Positions 16,964 to 24,922 of a stretch of DNA of 64,000 nt are shown here, in pieces. A model generated the notes under the pieces. It was not told the DNA's origin. It saw only the letters and a program-made list of their open reading frames with translations, and made no database searches. Within the stretch, counting starts at the first letter, position 1, and each line of letters starts with the position of its first letter. Source of the DNA: Bacillota bacterium (lineage in GTDB: Bacteria; Bacillota; Clostridia; Peptostreptococcales; Anaerovoracaceae). The stretch lies in NCBI GenBank assembly GCA_017433375.1, contig JAFRHG010000014.1, positions 80,716 through 144,715 on the forward strand. Reading direction: 5' to 3'. The position numbers and the translations under genes were made by a program.

Positions 16964-17741
16964 GCTGAAACCTCCTTGCATCTGCTATTTAAATTGGTGA
17001 AGTGTAACATACCCTATGTATACCAGTAAACGCGGAGAATGAATAGTGACCCCAGGGCTACCTTTCCGGGTTATTTGAGAGCGGCATTGCGGGGGGATGA
17101 TCTAAGCGGAGCCTCCCGTGCCGTCAGGCGACAGGCCGGGAAGGCGCAGGGAATATGCGCCCGGCCCCGTCATGGGAAGCATCAGGAATGTTGTCCTGCG
17201 CTGAGAGGGAAGTGCAGGAAATACAGCTCTGCTTTCCGGCGGCCGCCAGGTACGCGCCGCAAGATCGGGCTGAGCGCGCGCCGCCCCCTGAAACCGGTGC
17301 GATCGGGGAGGCCGATACACCCCATCGGCCGCCTCGCACAACAGCAGCCTTTGTTCCCGCTTTTGCCGCCCTTAAGATCATCATCGACAACTCATCCGGA
17401 TGGGGAGGGCCATCAAATCGTTATTTTCGAATTCTTCCGCGTTTGCCCGGGATCTACTGAGCATTACGCTGAAAGGCTATTGTGCCTGACGATCCATCCC
17501 CCGCACAGGGAGGGGCTTCTTCGATTATCCAAGGGAAATGGTGCAACAAAGGCAATCCCATTACTCAGGATTACAAGGTTTCACTCTCTGCGTCAGTCAC
17601 CTTAGACCCTCGCCAACAGTCCCTGAAAAGTATTTCAGCGTCAAGGGTGCTATTTCAATGCCCGCGAAATGAGCTGCGCTGAAAAAATCAAAATTGACAT
17701 AATCTGGAAGGGGGAAAGGCAACCCCGTCAGGGAAAAGGGC
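16964..17741. other. Long GC-rich non-coding stretch upstream of ylxM
   Basis: About 780 bp between the divergent LRR gene and the ylxM promoter. Open frames here lack ribosome-binding sites and resemble nothing, as expected of GC-rich DNA. There are strong inverted repeats, for instance GGCCGAT-ACACCCC-ATCGGCC near 17310-17330, and two AAAGGCAA octamers (17548, 17715). I looked for tRNA, tmRNA, RNase P and SRP RNA signatures and found none. An unrecognised structured RNA is possible. Confidence 0.4.
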
Positions 17742-17770
17742 TTGACAGGCGGCGGGGCGGTGGATATAAT
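17742..17770 (+). promoter_or_regulatory. Consensus promoter of the ylxM-ffh operon
   Basis: TTGACA, a 17-bp spacer and TATAAT match the housekeeping sigma consensus at all twelve positions. The predicted transcript starts about 30 bases before the ylxM ATG. Confidence 0.9.
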
Positions 17771-17809
17771 GGGCAGGTGTCAAGCCTCAGGGCTTGTCGG
17801 AGAAACGCG

Positions 17810-18181
17810 ATGAAGATCGAGGACATCACCAGAACAAGTCTGCTGTGCGACTTTTACGGGGAGCTCCTGACGGAGCGCCAGCGGCAGATCACAGAGCTCT
17901 ATGTACAGGAAAACTTCACCCTCGGGGAGATCGCCGGGGAGCTGGGGATCAGCCGGCAGGCCGTCCATGACGCCCTGCGCAGCGGGCAGCGGTCCCTGGA
18001 GGGTTACGAGGAGAAGCTTGGGCTGGTACAGCGGTTTCTGCAGACGCAGCAGGCCATCGAGGTCATCGATCGGAAGATTCAGCGCCTGATCGAACGGGCC
18101 GGCGCGGACGGCATTGATGCCGGCGAGCTGACCGCCGAGCTGAAGGAGATCAGGGCGATTATCGATCGATTGGAGGAGTAG
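17810..18181 (+). CDS. ylxM: YlxM, SRP-associated helix-turn-helix protein
   Basis: A 123-residue protein of the YlxM/p13 family, encoded before ffh in most Bacillota. The sigma-70-region-4-like helix-turn-helix is clear in LLTERQRQITELYVQENFTLGEIAGELGISRQAVHDALRSG. YlxM is reported in streptococci to modulate the signal recognition particle GTPase rather than to act as a classical regulator. The C-terminus is a coiled coil. The ATG at 17810 has GGAG 7 bases upstream and lies after a consensus promoter; an open frame extending 47 codons upstream would place the promoter inside the gene. ffh starts 5 bases later. Confidence 0.93.
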   Translation: MKIEDITRTSLLCDFYGELLTERQRQITELYVQENFTLGEIAGELGISRQAVHDALRSGQRSLEGYEEKLGLVQRFLQTQQAIEVIDRKIQRLIERAGADGIDAGELTAELKEIRAIIDRLEE

Positions 18182-18186
18182 AGCCG

Positions 18187-19521
18187 ATGGCTTTTGAAGG
18201 ATTATCGGATAAACTGCAGGGCGTATTCAAGGGACTCAAAGGCAAGGGAAGCCTGACGGAGGCCGACATCAACGCCGCCATGAGAGAAGTCAAGCTGGCG
18301 CTGCTGGAAGCGGACGTCAACTTCAAGGTGGTCAGGGAGTTCGTGGCATCCGTCAAGGAAAAATCCCTCGGCGAGGAGGTCATGGCCAGCCTGACCCCGG
18401 CGCAGCAGGTCATCAAGATCGTCAACGAAGAGCTGACGGATCTGATGGGCGGCACCGACAGCAAGCTGACCTATTCCCCCCGGGGCTTTACCATCTACAT
18501 GATGGTCGGCCTGCAGGGTACCGGTAAAACCACCACCTGCGGCAAGCTGGCCCTCTGGCTGAAGAAGAACGGCAAGAAGCCCATGCTCTGCGCCTGCGAC
18601 ATCTACCGGCCGGCGGCTATCGACCAGCTGGAGATCGTCGGACAGTCGGTGGACGTCCCCGTATTCACCATGCGGGAATCCCGCGACCCTTCCGTCATCG
18701 CCAAGGCGGCCATCGCCGAGGCGGAGAAGAAGGGCATGAACGTGCTGATCATCGATACGGCCGGACGGCTGCAGATCGATGAGGAACTGATGGAGGAGCT
18801 GGTCCAGCTGAAGAAGACCGTCAAGCCCCACGAGATTCTCCTGGTGGTCGACGCCCTGACCGGTCAGGACGCGGTCAACGCGGCGGAAGGCTTCAACGAC
18901 CGTCTGGGCATCGACGGCATCATCATGACGAAGATGGACGGCGACTCCCGGGGCGGCGCGGCCCTCTCCACCAAGAAGGTCACCGGACGTCCCATCAAGT
19001 TCGTCGGTATGGGCGAGAAGATGGACGAGCTGGAACCCTTCCATCCGGACCGTATGGCCAGCCGAATCCTGGGCATGGGCGACGTCATGTCCCTCATCGA
19101 AAAGGCCCAGGAGGACTACGACGAGCAGAAGGCCGAGGAACTGGAGCGGAAGATCCGCAAGAACCGGTTCACCCTGGAGGACTTCCTTGACCAGATGGGG
19201 CAGATCCGGAACATGGGCGGCATCGCCAAGATACTGGACATGATGCCCGGCATCGGCAAGCAGAAGACCGAGGACATCGAGCGGGGCGAGAAGGAGTTTG
19301 CCCAGTTCGAGGCCATCATCCAGTCCATGACGAAGCAGGAGAGGGAGGATCCCTCCATCCTGAACGCCAGCCGCCGCAAGCGCATCGCTGCCGGATCCGG
19401 CCAGCCGGTGCAGAAGATCAATCAGCTGATCAAGCGCTACGAAGAGGCGCGCAAGATGATGCGGCAGATGATGAAGCCGGGCGCGGAGAAACGCATGAAT
19501 CGAATGTTCAGAGGCTTTTAG
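18187..19521 (+). CDS. ffh: Signal recognition particle protein Ffh
   Basis: The SRP54 GTPase, which with SRP RNA targets membrane and secreted proteins cotranslationally to FtsY. 444 residues, normal length. The N-terminal helical bundle opens AFEGLSDKLQGVFKGLKGKG. GTPase motifs: G1 GLQGTGKTTTCGKLA near residue 105, the DTAGR box in LIIDTAGRLQ, and TKMDGD. The C-terminal methionine-rich M domain contains QIRNMGGIAKILDMMPG and ends RMNRMFRGF. It is the second gene of the ylxM operon. The SRP RNA gene is not in this window. Confidence 0.98.
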   Translation: MAFEGLSDKLQGVFKGLKGKGSLTEADINAAMREVKLALLEADVNFKVVREFVASVKEKSLGEEVMASLTPAQQVIKIVNEELTDLMGGTDSKLTYSPRGFTIYMMVGLQGTGKTTTCGKLALWLKKNGKKPMLCACDIYRPAAIDQLEIVGQSVDVPVFTMRESRDPSVIAKAAIAEAEKKGMNVLIIDTAGRLQIDEELMEELVQLKKTVKPHEILLVVDALTGQDAVNAAEGFNDRLGIDGIIMTKMDGDSRGGAALSTKKVTGRPIKFVGMGEKMDELEPFHPDRMASRILGMGDVMSLIEKAQEDYDEQKAEELERKIRKNRFTLEDFLDQMGQIRNMGGIAKILDMMPGIGKQKTEDIERGEKEFAQFEAIIQSMTKQEREDPSILNASRRKRIAAGSGQPVQKINQLIKRYEEARKMMRQMMKPGAEKRMNRMFRGF

Positions 19522-19569
19522 CCTTTGCGGCAGATAAACAGAATCATATTGTACAGGAGGAAATAAAAC

Positions 19570-19809
19570 ATGGTTAAGATCAGACTGAGAAGAATGGGTG
19601 CGCACAAGAAACCGTTCTACCGCATCGTGGTCGCGGATTCCCGTGCACCGAGAGACGGCAGATTCATCGAGGAGCTGGGTTACTACGATCCCATGAAGAA
19701 GCCGGCGGACATCAAGATCGATGAGGAGAAGGCGAAGAAGTGGCTCGAAACCGGAGCACAGCCGACGGAAACGGTCAGAGCCCTGTTCAAAAAGAACGGC
19801 ATTGTATAG
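19570..19809 (+). CDS. rpsP: 30S ribosomal protein S16
   Basis: 79 residues. The sequence [30 protein letters not shown] is the unmistakable S16 N-terminus; the protein binds 16S rRNA and helps 30S assembly. AGGAGG lies upstream of the ATG. Position after ffh and before khpA-rimM-trmD is the standard Bacillota order. Confidence 0.98.
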   Translation: MVKIRLRRMGAHKKPFYRIVVADSRAPRDGRFIEELGYYDPMKKPADIKIDEEKAKKWLETGAQPTETVRALFKKNGIV

Positions 19810-19824
19810 AAAGCGGTGAGTTCA

Positions 19825-20055
19825 ATGGTAGAATTAGTCAGTGCAATTGCAAAGTCACTGGTAGAGCATCCGGAACTGGTTGAGGTTACCGAGACCGTGT
19901 CCGGAGACACCACGGTGATCCAGCTTAAAGTAGCGGAAGACGATATGGGAATGGTCATCGGGAAACAGGGCAGAATTGCCAAGGCAATCCGTACCGTAGT
20001 CAAAGCGGCAGCGACCAGAACCAACCAGAAAGTACTGGTGGAAATCGTTCAGTAA
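19825..20055 (+). CDS. khpA: KhpA, KH-domain RNA-binding protein
   Basis: 76 residues, a single type-II KH domain. It begins MVELVSAIAKSLVEHPE and has the RNA-binding GxxG loop in VIGKQGRIAKAIRTVV. KhpA pairs with KhpB/EloR in related bacteria and affects cell elongation and RNA binding. The ATG at 19825 gives the usual family N-terminus; a GTG three codons upstream is in frame but overlaps the probable ribosome-binding site GGTGAG. Confidence 0.94.
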   Translation: MVELVSAIAKSLVEHPELVEVTETVSGDTTVIQLKVAEDDMGMVIGKQGRIAKAIRTVVKAAATRTNQKVLVEIVQ

Positions 20056-20108
20056 CCAGACAGGGGCGCATATGAAGATATGGGCTCCTGTACTGTATCA
20101 GGAGAGAA

Positions 20109-20633
20109 ATGGAAAAGGTATTGATCGGAAAAATCACCAGCCCCTCCGGGCTGAAGGGCGAGGTCAGGGTCTGGAACTATTCGGACCGGACCCAGATCTG
20201 GGAGGAGACGGAATCCTTCTATGTGGGGGATGAGCTCCGCCGCCTGGAAAGCCTGCGGCAGCACAAGAGCGTGCTGGTGATCAAGTTTGAAGGCATGGAC
20301 AGCCGGGAAGACGCGGAGGCGGCCCGGGGCACGGAGATCTTCGTCACGGAGGCGGATCTGCCGCCCCTGGAGGAAGGGGAGTTTTACATCCGCGACCTCA
20401 TCGGCATGGAGGTGATCGAGGCGGATGACGCCGGAGAGGGGTCCGAACCGGCCGGGGCAGTCATCGGCCGGGTGACGGACGTGATCCAGAACACCGCCCA
20501 GGATCTGCTGGAGGTGGAGACGCCCGAGGGCAAAAAGGTGCTGATTCCCCGTGTGGTTGCCTTTGTACGGGATATCGACCCGGAAGAGCGCCGGATCACC
20601 GTCGTGCTGCAGGAAGGACTGATGGACTTATGA
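20109..20633 (+). CDS. rimM: Ribosome maturation factor RimM
   Basis: 174 residues. The N-terminal RimM barrel begins LIGKITSPSGLKGEVRVWNYSD and the C-terminal PRC barrel contains FYIRDLIGMEVIEADDAG and VLIPRVVAFVRDIDPEERRI. RimM assists maturation of the 30S head together with S19. A short Gly/Glu insertion (DAGEGSEPAGA) lies in the PRC domain. AGGAGAG precedes the ATG. The 3' end overlaps trmD by four bases (ATGA). Confidence 0.96.
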   Translation: MEKVLIGKITSPSGLKGEVRVWNYSDRTQIWEETESFYVGDELRRLESLRQHKSVLVIKFEGMDSREDAEAARGTEIFVTEADLPPLEEGEFYIRDLIGMEVIEADDAGEGSEPAGAVIGRVTDVIQNTAQDLLEVETPEGKKVLIPRVVAFVRDIDPEERRITVVLQEGLMDL

Positions 20634-21451
20634 GCGAGCAAAAGCAACGGAGCCTGCAGATCGACGTCCTGACCCTCTTTCCCGACATGTTCCGGCCGGT
20701 GACGGAGGAGAGCATGCTGGGCAGGGCCGGGGAGCGGGGCATTCTGGACATCCGTCTCCACGACATCCGGGACTATACGCTGGACAGGCACAACCGGACC
20801 GACGATTATCCCTTCGGCGGAGGGGGCGGCATGGTCATGATGCCGGAGCCGGTTTTCCGGTGCCTGGAAGACATCAGCGCGGAGGGGAAGCGGCTGCTGT
20901 ATATGTCTCCCCGGGGACGGGTCCTGGACGAGGAGATGATCCGGGATTACGCCGGCGAGGAGCAGCTGGTGATTCTCTGCGGCCACTATGAGGGCGTGGA
21001 CCAGCGGATCCTGGATCACTGGGGCGCCGAGGAGGTCTCCATTGGCGACTACATCCTGACCGGGGGAGAACTGCCGGCCATGGTGCTCATCGACGCGGTG
21101 GCCCGGATGATCCCCGGCGTGCTGGGCAACGCCGATTCGGCGGAGAACGAGTCGGTCTACTCGGGCCTTCTGGAGCATCCCCAGTACACCCAGCCCAGGC
21201 TCTACCGGGATCTGCCCGTGCCTGAGGTCCTGCTCAGCGGCAATCACCGGCAGATCGACCTGTGGCGCTTCCGTCAGTCCCTGGAGCTGACGGCCGGCCG
21301 GCGTCCCGATCTGCTCGCGGCCTACGCCGCGGGAGCGGAGGACCTGCCGAAGGAGGAAAAGGCGATCCTCCGGGAGATCCTGGACAGGCAGAAACACCTT
21401 TCGGGGGACGGAGAGGAAGACCTTTCAGAAGACGGGGAAGAAGACCGGTAA
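20630..21451 (+). CDS. trmD: tRNA (guanine-N1)-methyltransferase TrmD
   Basis: Methylates G37 of tRNAs to prevent frameshifting, using S-adenosylmethionine bound in a trefoil knot. 273 residues. Landmarks: DVLTLFPDMFRPVTEESMLG, the flexible loop region TDDYPFGGGGGMVMMPEP, and the knot motifs LCGHYEGVDQRI and SIGDYILTGGELPAM. Beyond the usual end the protein carries an acidic repeated tail (GDGEEDLSEDGEEDR). It overlaps rimM by 4 bases. The L19 gene rplS, which often follows trmD, is not here. Confidence 0.97.
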   Translation: MSEQKQRSLQIDVLTLFPDMFRPVTEESMLGRAGERGILDIRLHDIRDYTLDRHNRTDDYPFGGGGGMVMMPEPVFRCLEDISAEGKRLLYMSPRGRVLDEEMIRDYAGEEQLVILCGHYEGVDQRILDHWGAEEVSIGDYILTGGELPAMVLIDAVARMIPGVLGNADSAENESVYSGLLEHPQYTQPRLYRDLPVPEVLLSGNHRQIDLWRFRQSLELTAGRRPDLLAAYAAGAEDLPKEEKAILREILDRQKHLSGDGEEDLSEDGEEDR

Positions 21452-21516
21452 GCCGGGGCGTTTCTGACAATTAACAACTGAATTTGAAAATATTAGAAAA
21501 AACAAGATATAGTACA

Positions 21517-21545
21517 TTGCACGGGAATGCTCTTTGGTGTACAAT
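21517..21545 (+). promoter_or_regulatory. Promoter of the HlyD-like gene, leaderless geometry
   Basis: -35 TTGCAC (21517-21522), 17-bp spacer, -10 TACAAT (21540-21545). The ATG at 21552 lies 7 bases after the -10 hexamer, where transcription itself should begin, and no ribosome-binding site precedes it. Confidence 0.65.
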
Positions 21546-21551
21546 AAGACG

Positions 21552-22625
21552 ATGAAGATCAGTATTCCAAAGAAGACACGAAAGTATATCCTGATATACC
21601 TGGTCATCCTGCTGGCACTATATCTTGTTATTATTCTCGTCCCGAAAGTGACGGATATTTTCGAGACGACGGAAACACTGGAGCCGGGGAACCTGACCCT
21701 GTCCTGCGAGGGAACGGGGTATCTGGTGAAGCGGGAAGCCATCGCCACGGCGGACCGGGCCGGGGACATCGACTACCGGCTGGACGACGGAACGGTGGTG
21801 GGCAAGGACTGGAAGATACTGACCATCAACAGCGGAGAAGCGATTCAGGAAACCGGATCGGGAAACGTCTCTTCCGCCTTCGCGAGTCAGATGAACGAGC
21901 TGAAGGGTTTCGACCGGCTGGTGGAGACGAACAAGTCACCCATCAGCGGAATACTCTGCCTGTCCTTTGACGGAAACGAGAAGTATTTCTCCCCGGAGAA
22001 TCTGGACAGCATCACACGGGAAGAGGCGGAGAAGCGTTCCCTGAAGAAGAAGTCCCTTAGCCGGAGCAATACCACGGCGGGAGATCCCCTGTTCAAGATC
22101 ACCAGCGACGGCACATGGTATATGGTCTGCTGGCTGAAGGAGAAGGAACGGGAGAACTTCGACGAGGGACAGGAAATCAGCCTGAGCCTGCCCGAAGGCG
22201 ACGTGCAGGGCAAGATCATCGGCATAAAGAAAGAGGACAAGAAATATTACCGCCTGATCATCTCCTCCAACTGGGGATATAAGGATCTGGCGGAAGCCCG
22301 GAAGGTGGACTTCACCATGTCGGGCAAGGACGTGTCGGGCCTTCTCATCGACAACGGATGCATCGTCCGCAAGCACGGTACCCAGGGCGTCTACGTCCGG
22401 GATAAGAACGGGGATTACCAGTTCACGCCGATCCAGGTCATCAGCACCGACGGCAGCCATTCCATCGTCACCGGTACCCGGTTCTACGATGACAAGGGCA
22501 AAACGGTGATCACCGTCAGCGTGTACGACGAGATCCTGAAGAATCCCAAGGGCCAGCTGAAGCGGGAATTGAAGGAAGAACAGAAGAAGAAGGAAGAGAA
22601 GCAGACCGAAACCAAGGAACTGTAA
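21552..22625 (+). CDS. Membrane-anchored HlyD-like protein upstream of yggS-sepF
   Basis: About 357 residues. The N-terminus MKISIPKKTRKYILIYLVILLALYLVIIL is one membrane anchor; the rest should be outside the cell. The body looks like a lipoyl/HlyD-type adaptor: an early GTGYLVKREAIATADRAGDIDY segment, a SPISGILCLSFDG barrel strand and SLSLPEGDVQGKIIGIKKE. Similar proteins precede yggS and sepF in many Clostridia, suggesting an envelope or division role, but function is unknown. The C-terminus is a charged helix (KREL, EEQKKKEEKQ). No ribosome-binding site is present; the promoter -10 ends 6 bases before the ATG, so the mRNA may be leaderless. Confidence 0.75.
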   Translation: MKISIPKKTRKYILIYLVILLALYLVIILVPKVTDIFETTETLEPGNLTLSCEGTGYLVKREAIATADRAGDIDYRLDDGTVVGKDWKILTINSGEAIQETGSGNVSSAFASQMNELKGFDRLVETNKSPISGILCLSFDGNEKYFSPENLDSITREEAEKRSLKKKSLSRSNTTAGDPLFKITSDGTWYMVCWLKEKERENFDEGQEISLSLPEGDVQGKIIGIKKEDKKYYRLIISSNWGYKDLAEARKVDFTMSGKDVSGLLIDNGCIVRKHGTQGVYVRDKNGDYQFTPIQVISTDGSHSIVTGTRFYDDKGKTVITVSVYDEILKNPKGQLKRELKEEQKKKEEKQTETKEL

Positions 22626-22647
22626 TACAGAGAGGAGAACAGCGGGA

Positions 22648-23361
22648 ATGGAGGACATCAAAGGCAATCTGAGTGTTGTTTACCAGCGGATGGACAGGGC
22701 TGCCCAGCAGTGCGGCAAGACGGGAGAGGACGTTCTCCTGGTCGCCGTCAGCAAGACCAGGACGCCCGAGGAGATCAATGTGGCCATCGATGCCGGCGTG
22801 ACGGACATCGGGGAAAACAAAGTGCAGGAGATCATGGACAAGTACGAGGCGGTGAAGCCGGTGAAGTGGCACATGATCGGCCACCTGCAGACCAACAAGG
22901 TGAAGTACATCATCGACAAGGTCGCCCTGATCCACTCGGTGGATTCCCTGAAGCTGGCGAAGGAAATCAACAAGAGGGCAGGAGCCCACGGGATCACCAT
23001 GGACATTCTGGTGCAGATCAATCCGGCGGACGAGGAGAGCAAGTTCGGCGTCAGCCTGGGCGAGACGAAGCAGCTGATCGGGGATATCCTGGAGCAGTGT
23101 GAAAACGTCAGGATCCGGGGGCTCATGAGTGTGGCGCCCATCGCCGAAGATCCCCGGGATGTGAAGGTATACTTCGATAAAGTTAAGGAACAGTACGATG
23201 AATTCAGTCGGATCGATCATCCGAATCTGGATTTTCAATATCTGTCGATGGGCATGTCCCACGACTTTGAGGTGGCCATCGAGGCCGGATCCAATCTGGT
23301 CCGGGTGGGCAGCGCGATCTTTGGAGAGCGGGATTACAGCAAAGCACAAATAGGAGGATAA
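22648..23361 (+). CDS. YggS/YlmE-family PLP homeostasis protein
   Basis: 237 residues. This family binds pyridoxal phosphate in a TIM-barrel fold like alanine racemase and helps keep free PLP and amino acid pools in balance. Landmarks: the PLP lysine in VLLVAVSKTRTPEEIN, IGENKVQEIMDKYE, WHMIGHLQTNKVKYI and LSMGMSHDFEVAIEAGSNLVRVGSAIFG. The gene lies six bases before sepF, as ylmE does in Bacillus. An AAAGGCAA octamer sits at codons 5-7. Confidence 0.95.
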   Translation: MEDIKGNLSVVYQRMDRAAQQCGKTGEDVLLVAVSKTRTPEEINVAIDAGVTDIGENKVQEIMDKYEAVKPVKWHMIGHLQTNKVKYIIDKVALIHSVDSLKLAKEINKRAGAHGITMDILVQINPADEESKFGVSLGETKQLIGDILEQCENVRIRGLMSVAPIAEDPRDVKVYFDKVKEQYDEFSRIDHPNLDFQYLSMGMSHDFEVAIEAGSNLVRVGSAIFGERDYSKAQIGG

Positions 23362-23366
23362 TCGAA

Positions 23367-23855
23367 ATGGGTGTATTTAATAAGTTCAAGGACATCATCG
23401 GTCTGGACGACTATGAGGATGAGGGATTCGAAGAGGAAGAATACGGACCGGCCTATTATGAGCCGCCGAAGGATGCGGATTCCGGAGCTTCGGAGCCGGT
23501 CAGCCGCCGCACGGGAACGGTGATTCCCATGCAGGAGAAAAAGGTCAAGGCCATCACCAGCGCCTTCCAGCTGGTGGTCATCGAGCCGGAAGGCTTCGAG
23601 GACTGCGCCAGGCTGGTGGACGACCTGAAGTCCAGGAAGCCGGTCATTCTGAATCTGGAGAAGCTGGACATCGAGCTGGCCAGAAAGATCTTCGACTTCC
23701 TCGGCGGAGCGACCTACGCGCTGAACGGCAGCGTGCAGAAGGTGGCCAACAACATCTTCATCTTTGCGCCGGAGAACGTAGCCATCGACGCGGAGAGCGA
23801 GCACAAGCCCTACAACTTCAGCGACAAAAACGAGGATTACAATCCGTGGAAATAA
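23367..23855 (+). CDS. sepF: Cell division protein SepF
   Basis: 162 residues. SepF polymerizes into rings, binds the FtsZ C-terminus and anchors it to the membrane. The N-terminus MGVFNKFKDIIGLDD is the amphipathic membrane-targeting helix; an acidic linker follows. The C-terminal core contains VIEPEGFEDCARLVDDLKSRKPVILNLEKLD and the glycine-rich FDFLGGATYALNGSVQKVANNIFIFAPENV, both family hallmarks. GGAGG precedes the ATG. It is flanked by yggS and divIVA as in Bacillus. Confidence 0.97.
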   Translation: MGVFNKFKDIIGLDDYEDEGFEEEEYGPAYYEPPKDADSGASEPVSRRTGTVIPMQEKKVKAITSAFQLVVIEPEGFEDCARLVDDLKSRKPVILNLEKLDIELARKIFDFLGGATYALNGSVQKVANNIFIFAPENVAIDAESEHKPYNFSDKNEDYNPWK

Positions 23856-23870
23856 GCGGGAGGCCAGGAT

Positions 23871-24428
23871 ATGATCAGACCCATTGACATTCAGGAAAAG
23901 GAGTTTTCCCGGGCGGTGCGCGGGTACAAAGAGGATGAGGTCAACGCCTTCCTTGATGAGATCACCCTGGATCTGGAGCGTCTGCTCAACGAGCTGAGGG
24001 AAACCAAGGAGGAGAACAGCCGGCTGGTGGAAGAACTGGAACGGCACAGAGGCTCCGAGGGAACGGTGGTGGAAACACTGGAAGCCGCCAAGTCCCTCAT
24101 GGCCGACATTTCCTCCAGCGCCGAAAAGCGGGCGGATATTCTGCTGAAGAACGCGGAACTGGACGCGGAGCTGATGCGGAAAGAAGCCCGGGAAGAGGCG
24201 GAGAGCCTGAACCGGGAGAGCGAGAGCCTCAGGGCCCGTTTCCTCAGCTTCCGGACCAAGTACAAGCAGCTTCTGGAGGCTGAGCTGAGCCGGTTTGATT
24301 CCCTGACCACGGAGCTGTTCCCGGAATATGAGCTGAAGGATTTTGACGATCTGTCCGAGGATCCCGGCCCGGCGGTCCGGCCGGTCGTCGGCGTTTCCAC
24401 GGACACTCTGCGCACGAGCCGAAGCTAA
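23871..24428 (+). CDS. divIVA: DivIVA-domain cell division protein
   Basis: 185 residues. The N-terminal lipid-binding domain MIRPIDIQEKEFSRAVRGYKEDEVNAFLDEI is diagnostic of DivIVA/GpsB, which senses curved membrane at poles and septa. A long coiled coil follows, about residues 30-145, rich in Glu, Leu and Arg. The tail DDLSEDPGPAVRPVVGV is unstructured. I cannot separate DivIVA from a specialised paralogue on sequence alone. A terminator immediately follows, ending at the lspA start. Confidence 0.9.
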   Translation: MIRPIDIQEKEFSRAVRGYKEDEVNAFLDEITLDLERLLNELRETKEENSRLVEELERHRGSEGTVVETLEAAKSLMADISSSAEKRADILLKNAELDAELMRKEAREEAESLNRESESLRARFLSFRTKYKQLLEAELSRFDSLTTELFPEYELKDFDDLSEDPGPAVRPVVGVSTDTLRTSRS

Positions 24429-24435
24429 GGGAGGA

Positions 24436-24459
24436 GGGGCGCCTGCGCCCCCTTTTTTT
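24436..24459 (+). terminator. Terminator after divIVA, abutting the lspA start
   Basis: GGGGCG-CCTG-CGCCCC followed by seven T residues is an intrinsic terminator. The ATG of lspA begins at 24461, one base after the following C, so either readthrough or another promoter must supply lspA. Confidence 0.8.
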
Positions 24460-24460
24460 C

Positions 24461-24922
24461 ATGATATATATTCTGTTGATCGTTGCGGTGATGGTCCTTG
24501 ACCGGGTGGTCAAGATCGCCGTCACCACCAATCTGAAGCCGGGAGAAACGATCCCGGTTCTCGATCCCCTGTTTCACATCACCTATGTTCAGAACCAAGG
24601 GGCGGCTTTCAGTATGCTGCAGGGCCACCCTGTCCTTCTGATCGTTCTGCCTGCCGTAGTCATCGGCATCGGCATCATTTTCATCTGTGTGAACCAGAAG
24701 GCCTATAACAAAACCTTTCTGATCTCCCTGTCCCTGATTTGCGGAGGGGGACTGGGGAATCTGACCGACCGCCTGTCCCAGGGATACGTGATCGACATGT
24801 TCGACTTCCGCGTGTTCCCGGTCTTCAATGTGGCGGATATCTGCGTCTGCGTGGGCTGCGGCCTGCTGATCCTTTATATGATGATGCATACCGACGGGAG
24901 TGGGAAACGTGGCCGGCGGTAA
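24461..24922 (+). CDS. lspA: Lipoprotein signal peptidase (signal peptidase II)
   Basis: 153 residues, four membrane helices; cleaves the signal peptides of prolipoproteins after lipid attachment. The start MIYILLIVAVMVLDRVVKIAV carries the conserved Asp of helix one (normally LDQ; here LDR). Catalytic aspartates lie in GGGLGNLTDRLSQGYVIDMFDF and FNVADICVCVG. FHITYVQNQGAAFSML is the conserved NxGxAFS region. There is no normal ribosome-binding site: the bases before the ATG are a terminator T-run. It overlaps the rluD-like gene by 23 bases. Confidence 0.95.
   Translation: MIYILLIVAVMVLDRVVKIAVTTNLKPGETIPVLDPLFHITYVQNQGAAFSMLQGHPVLLIVLPAVVIGIGIIFICVNQKAYNKTFLISLSLICGGGLGNLTDRLSQGYVIDMFDFRVFPVFNVADICVCVGCGLLILYMMMHTDGSGKRGRR

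Noticed and set aside
17039-17605. 188-codon open frame before ylxM
   Set aside because: Arg/Pro-rich composition, no ribosome-binding site, no family resemblance; several overlapping frames are equally open.
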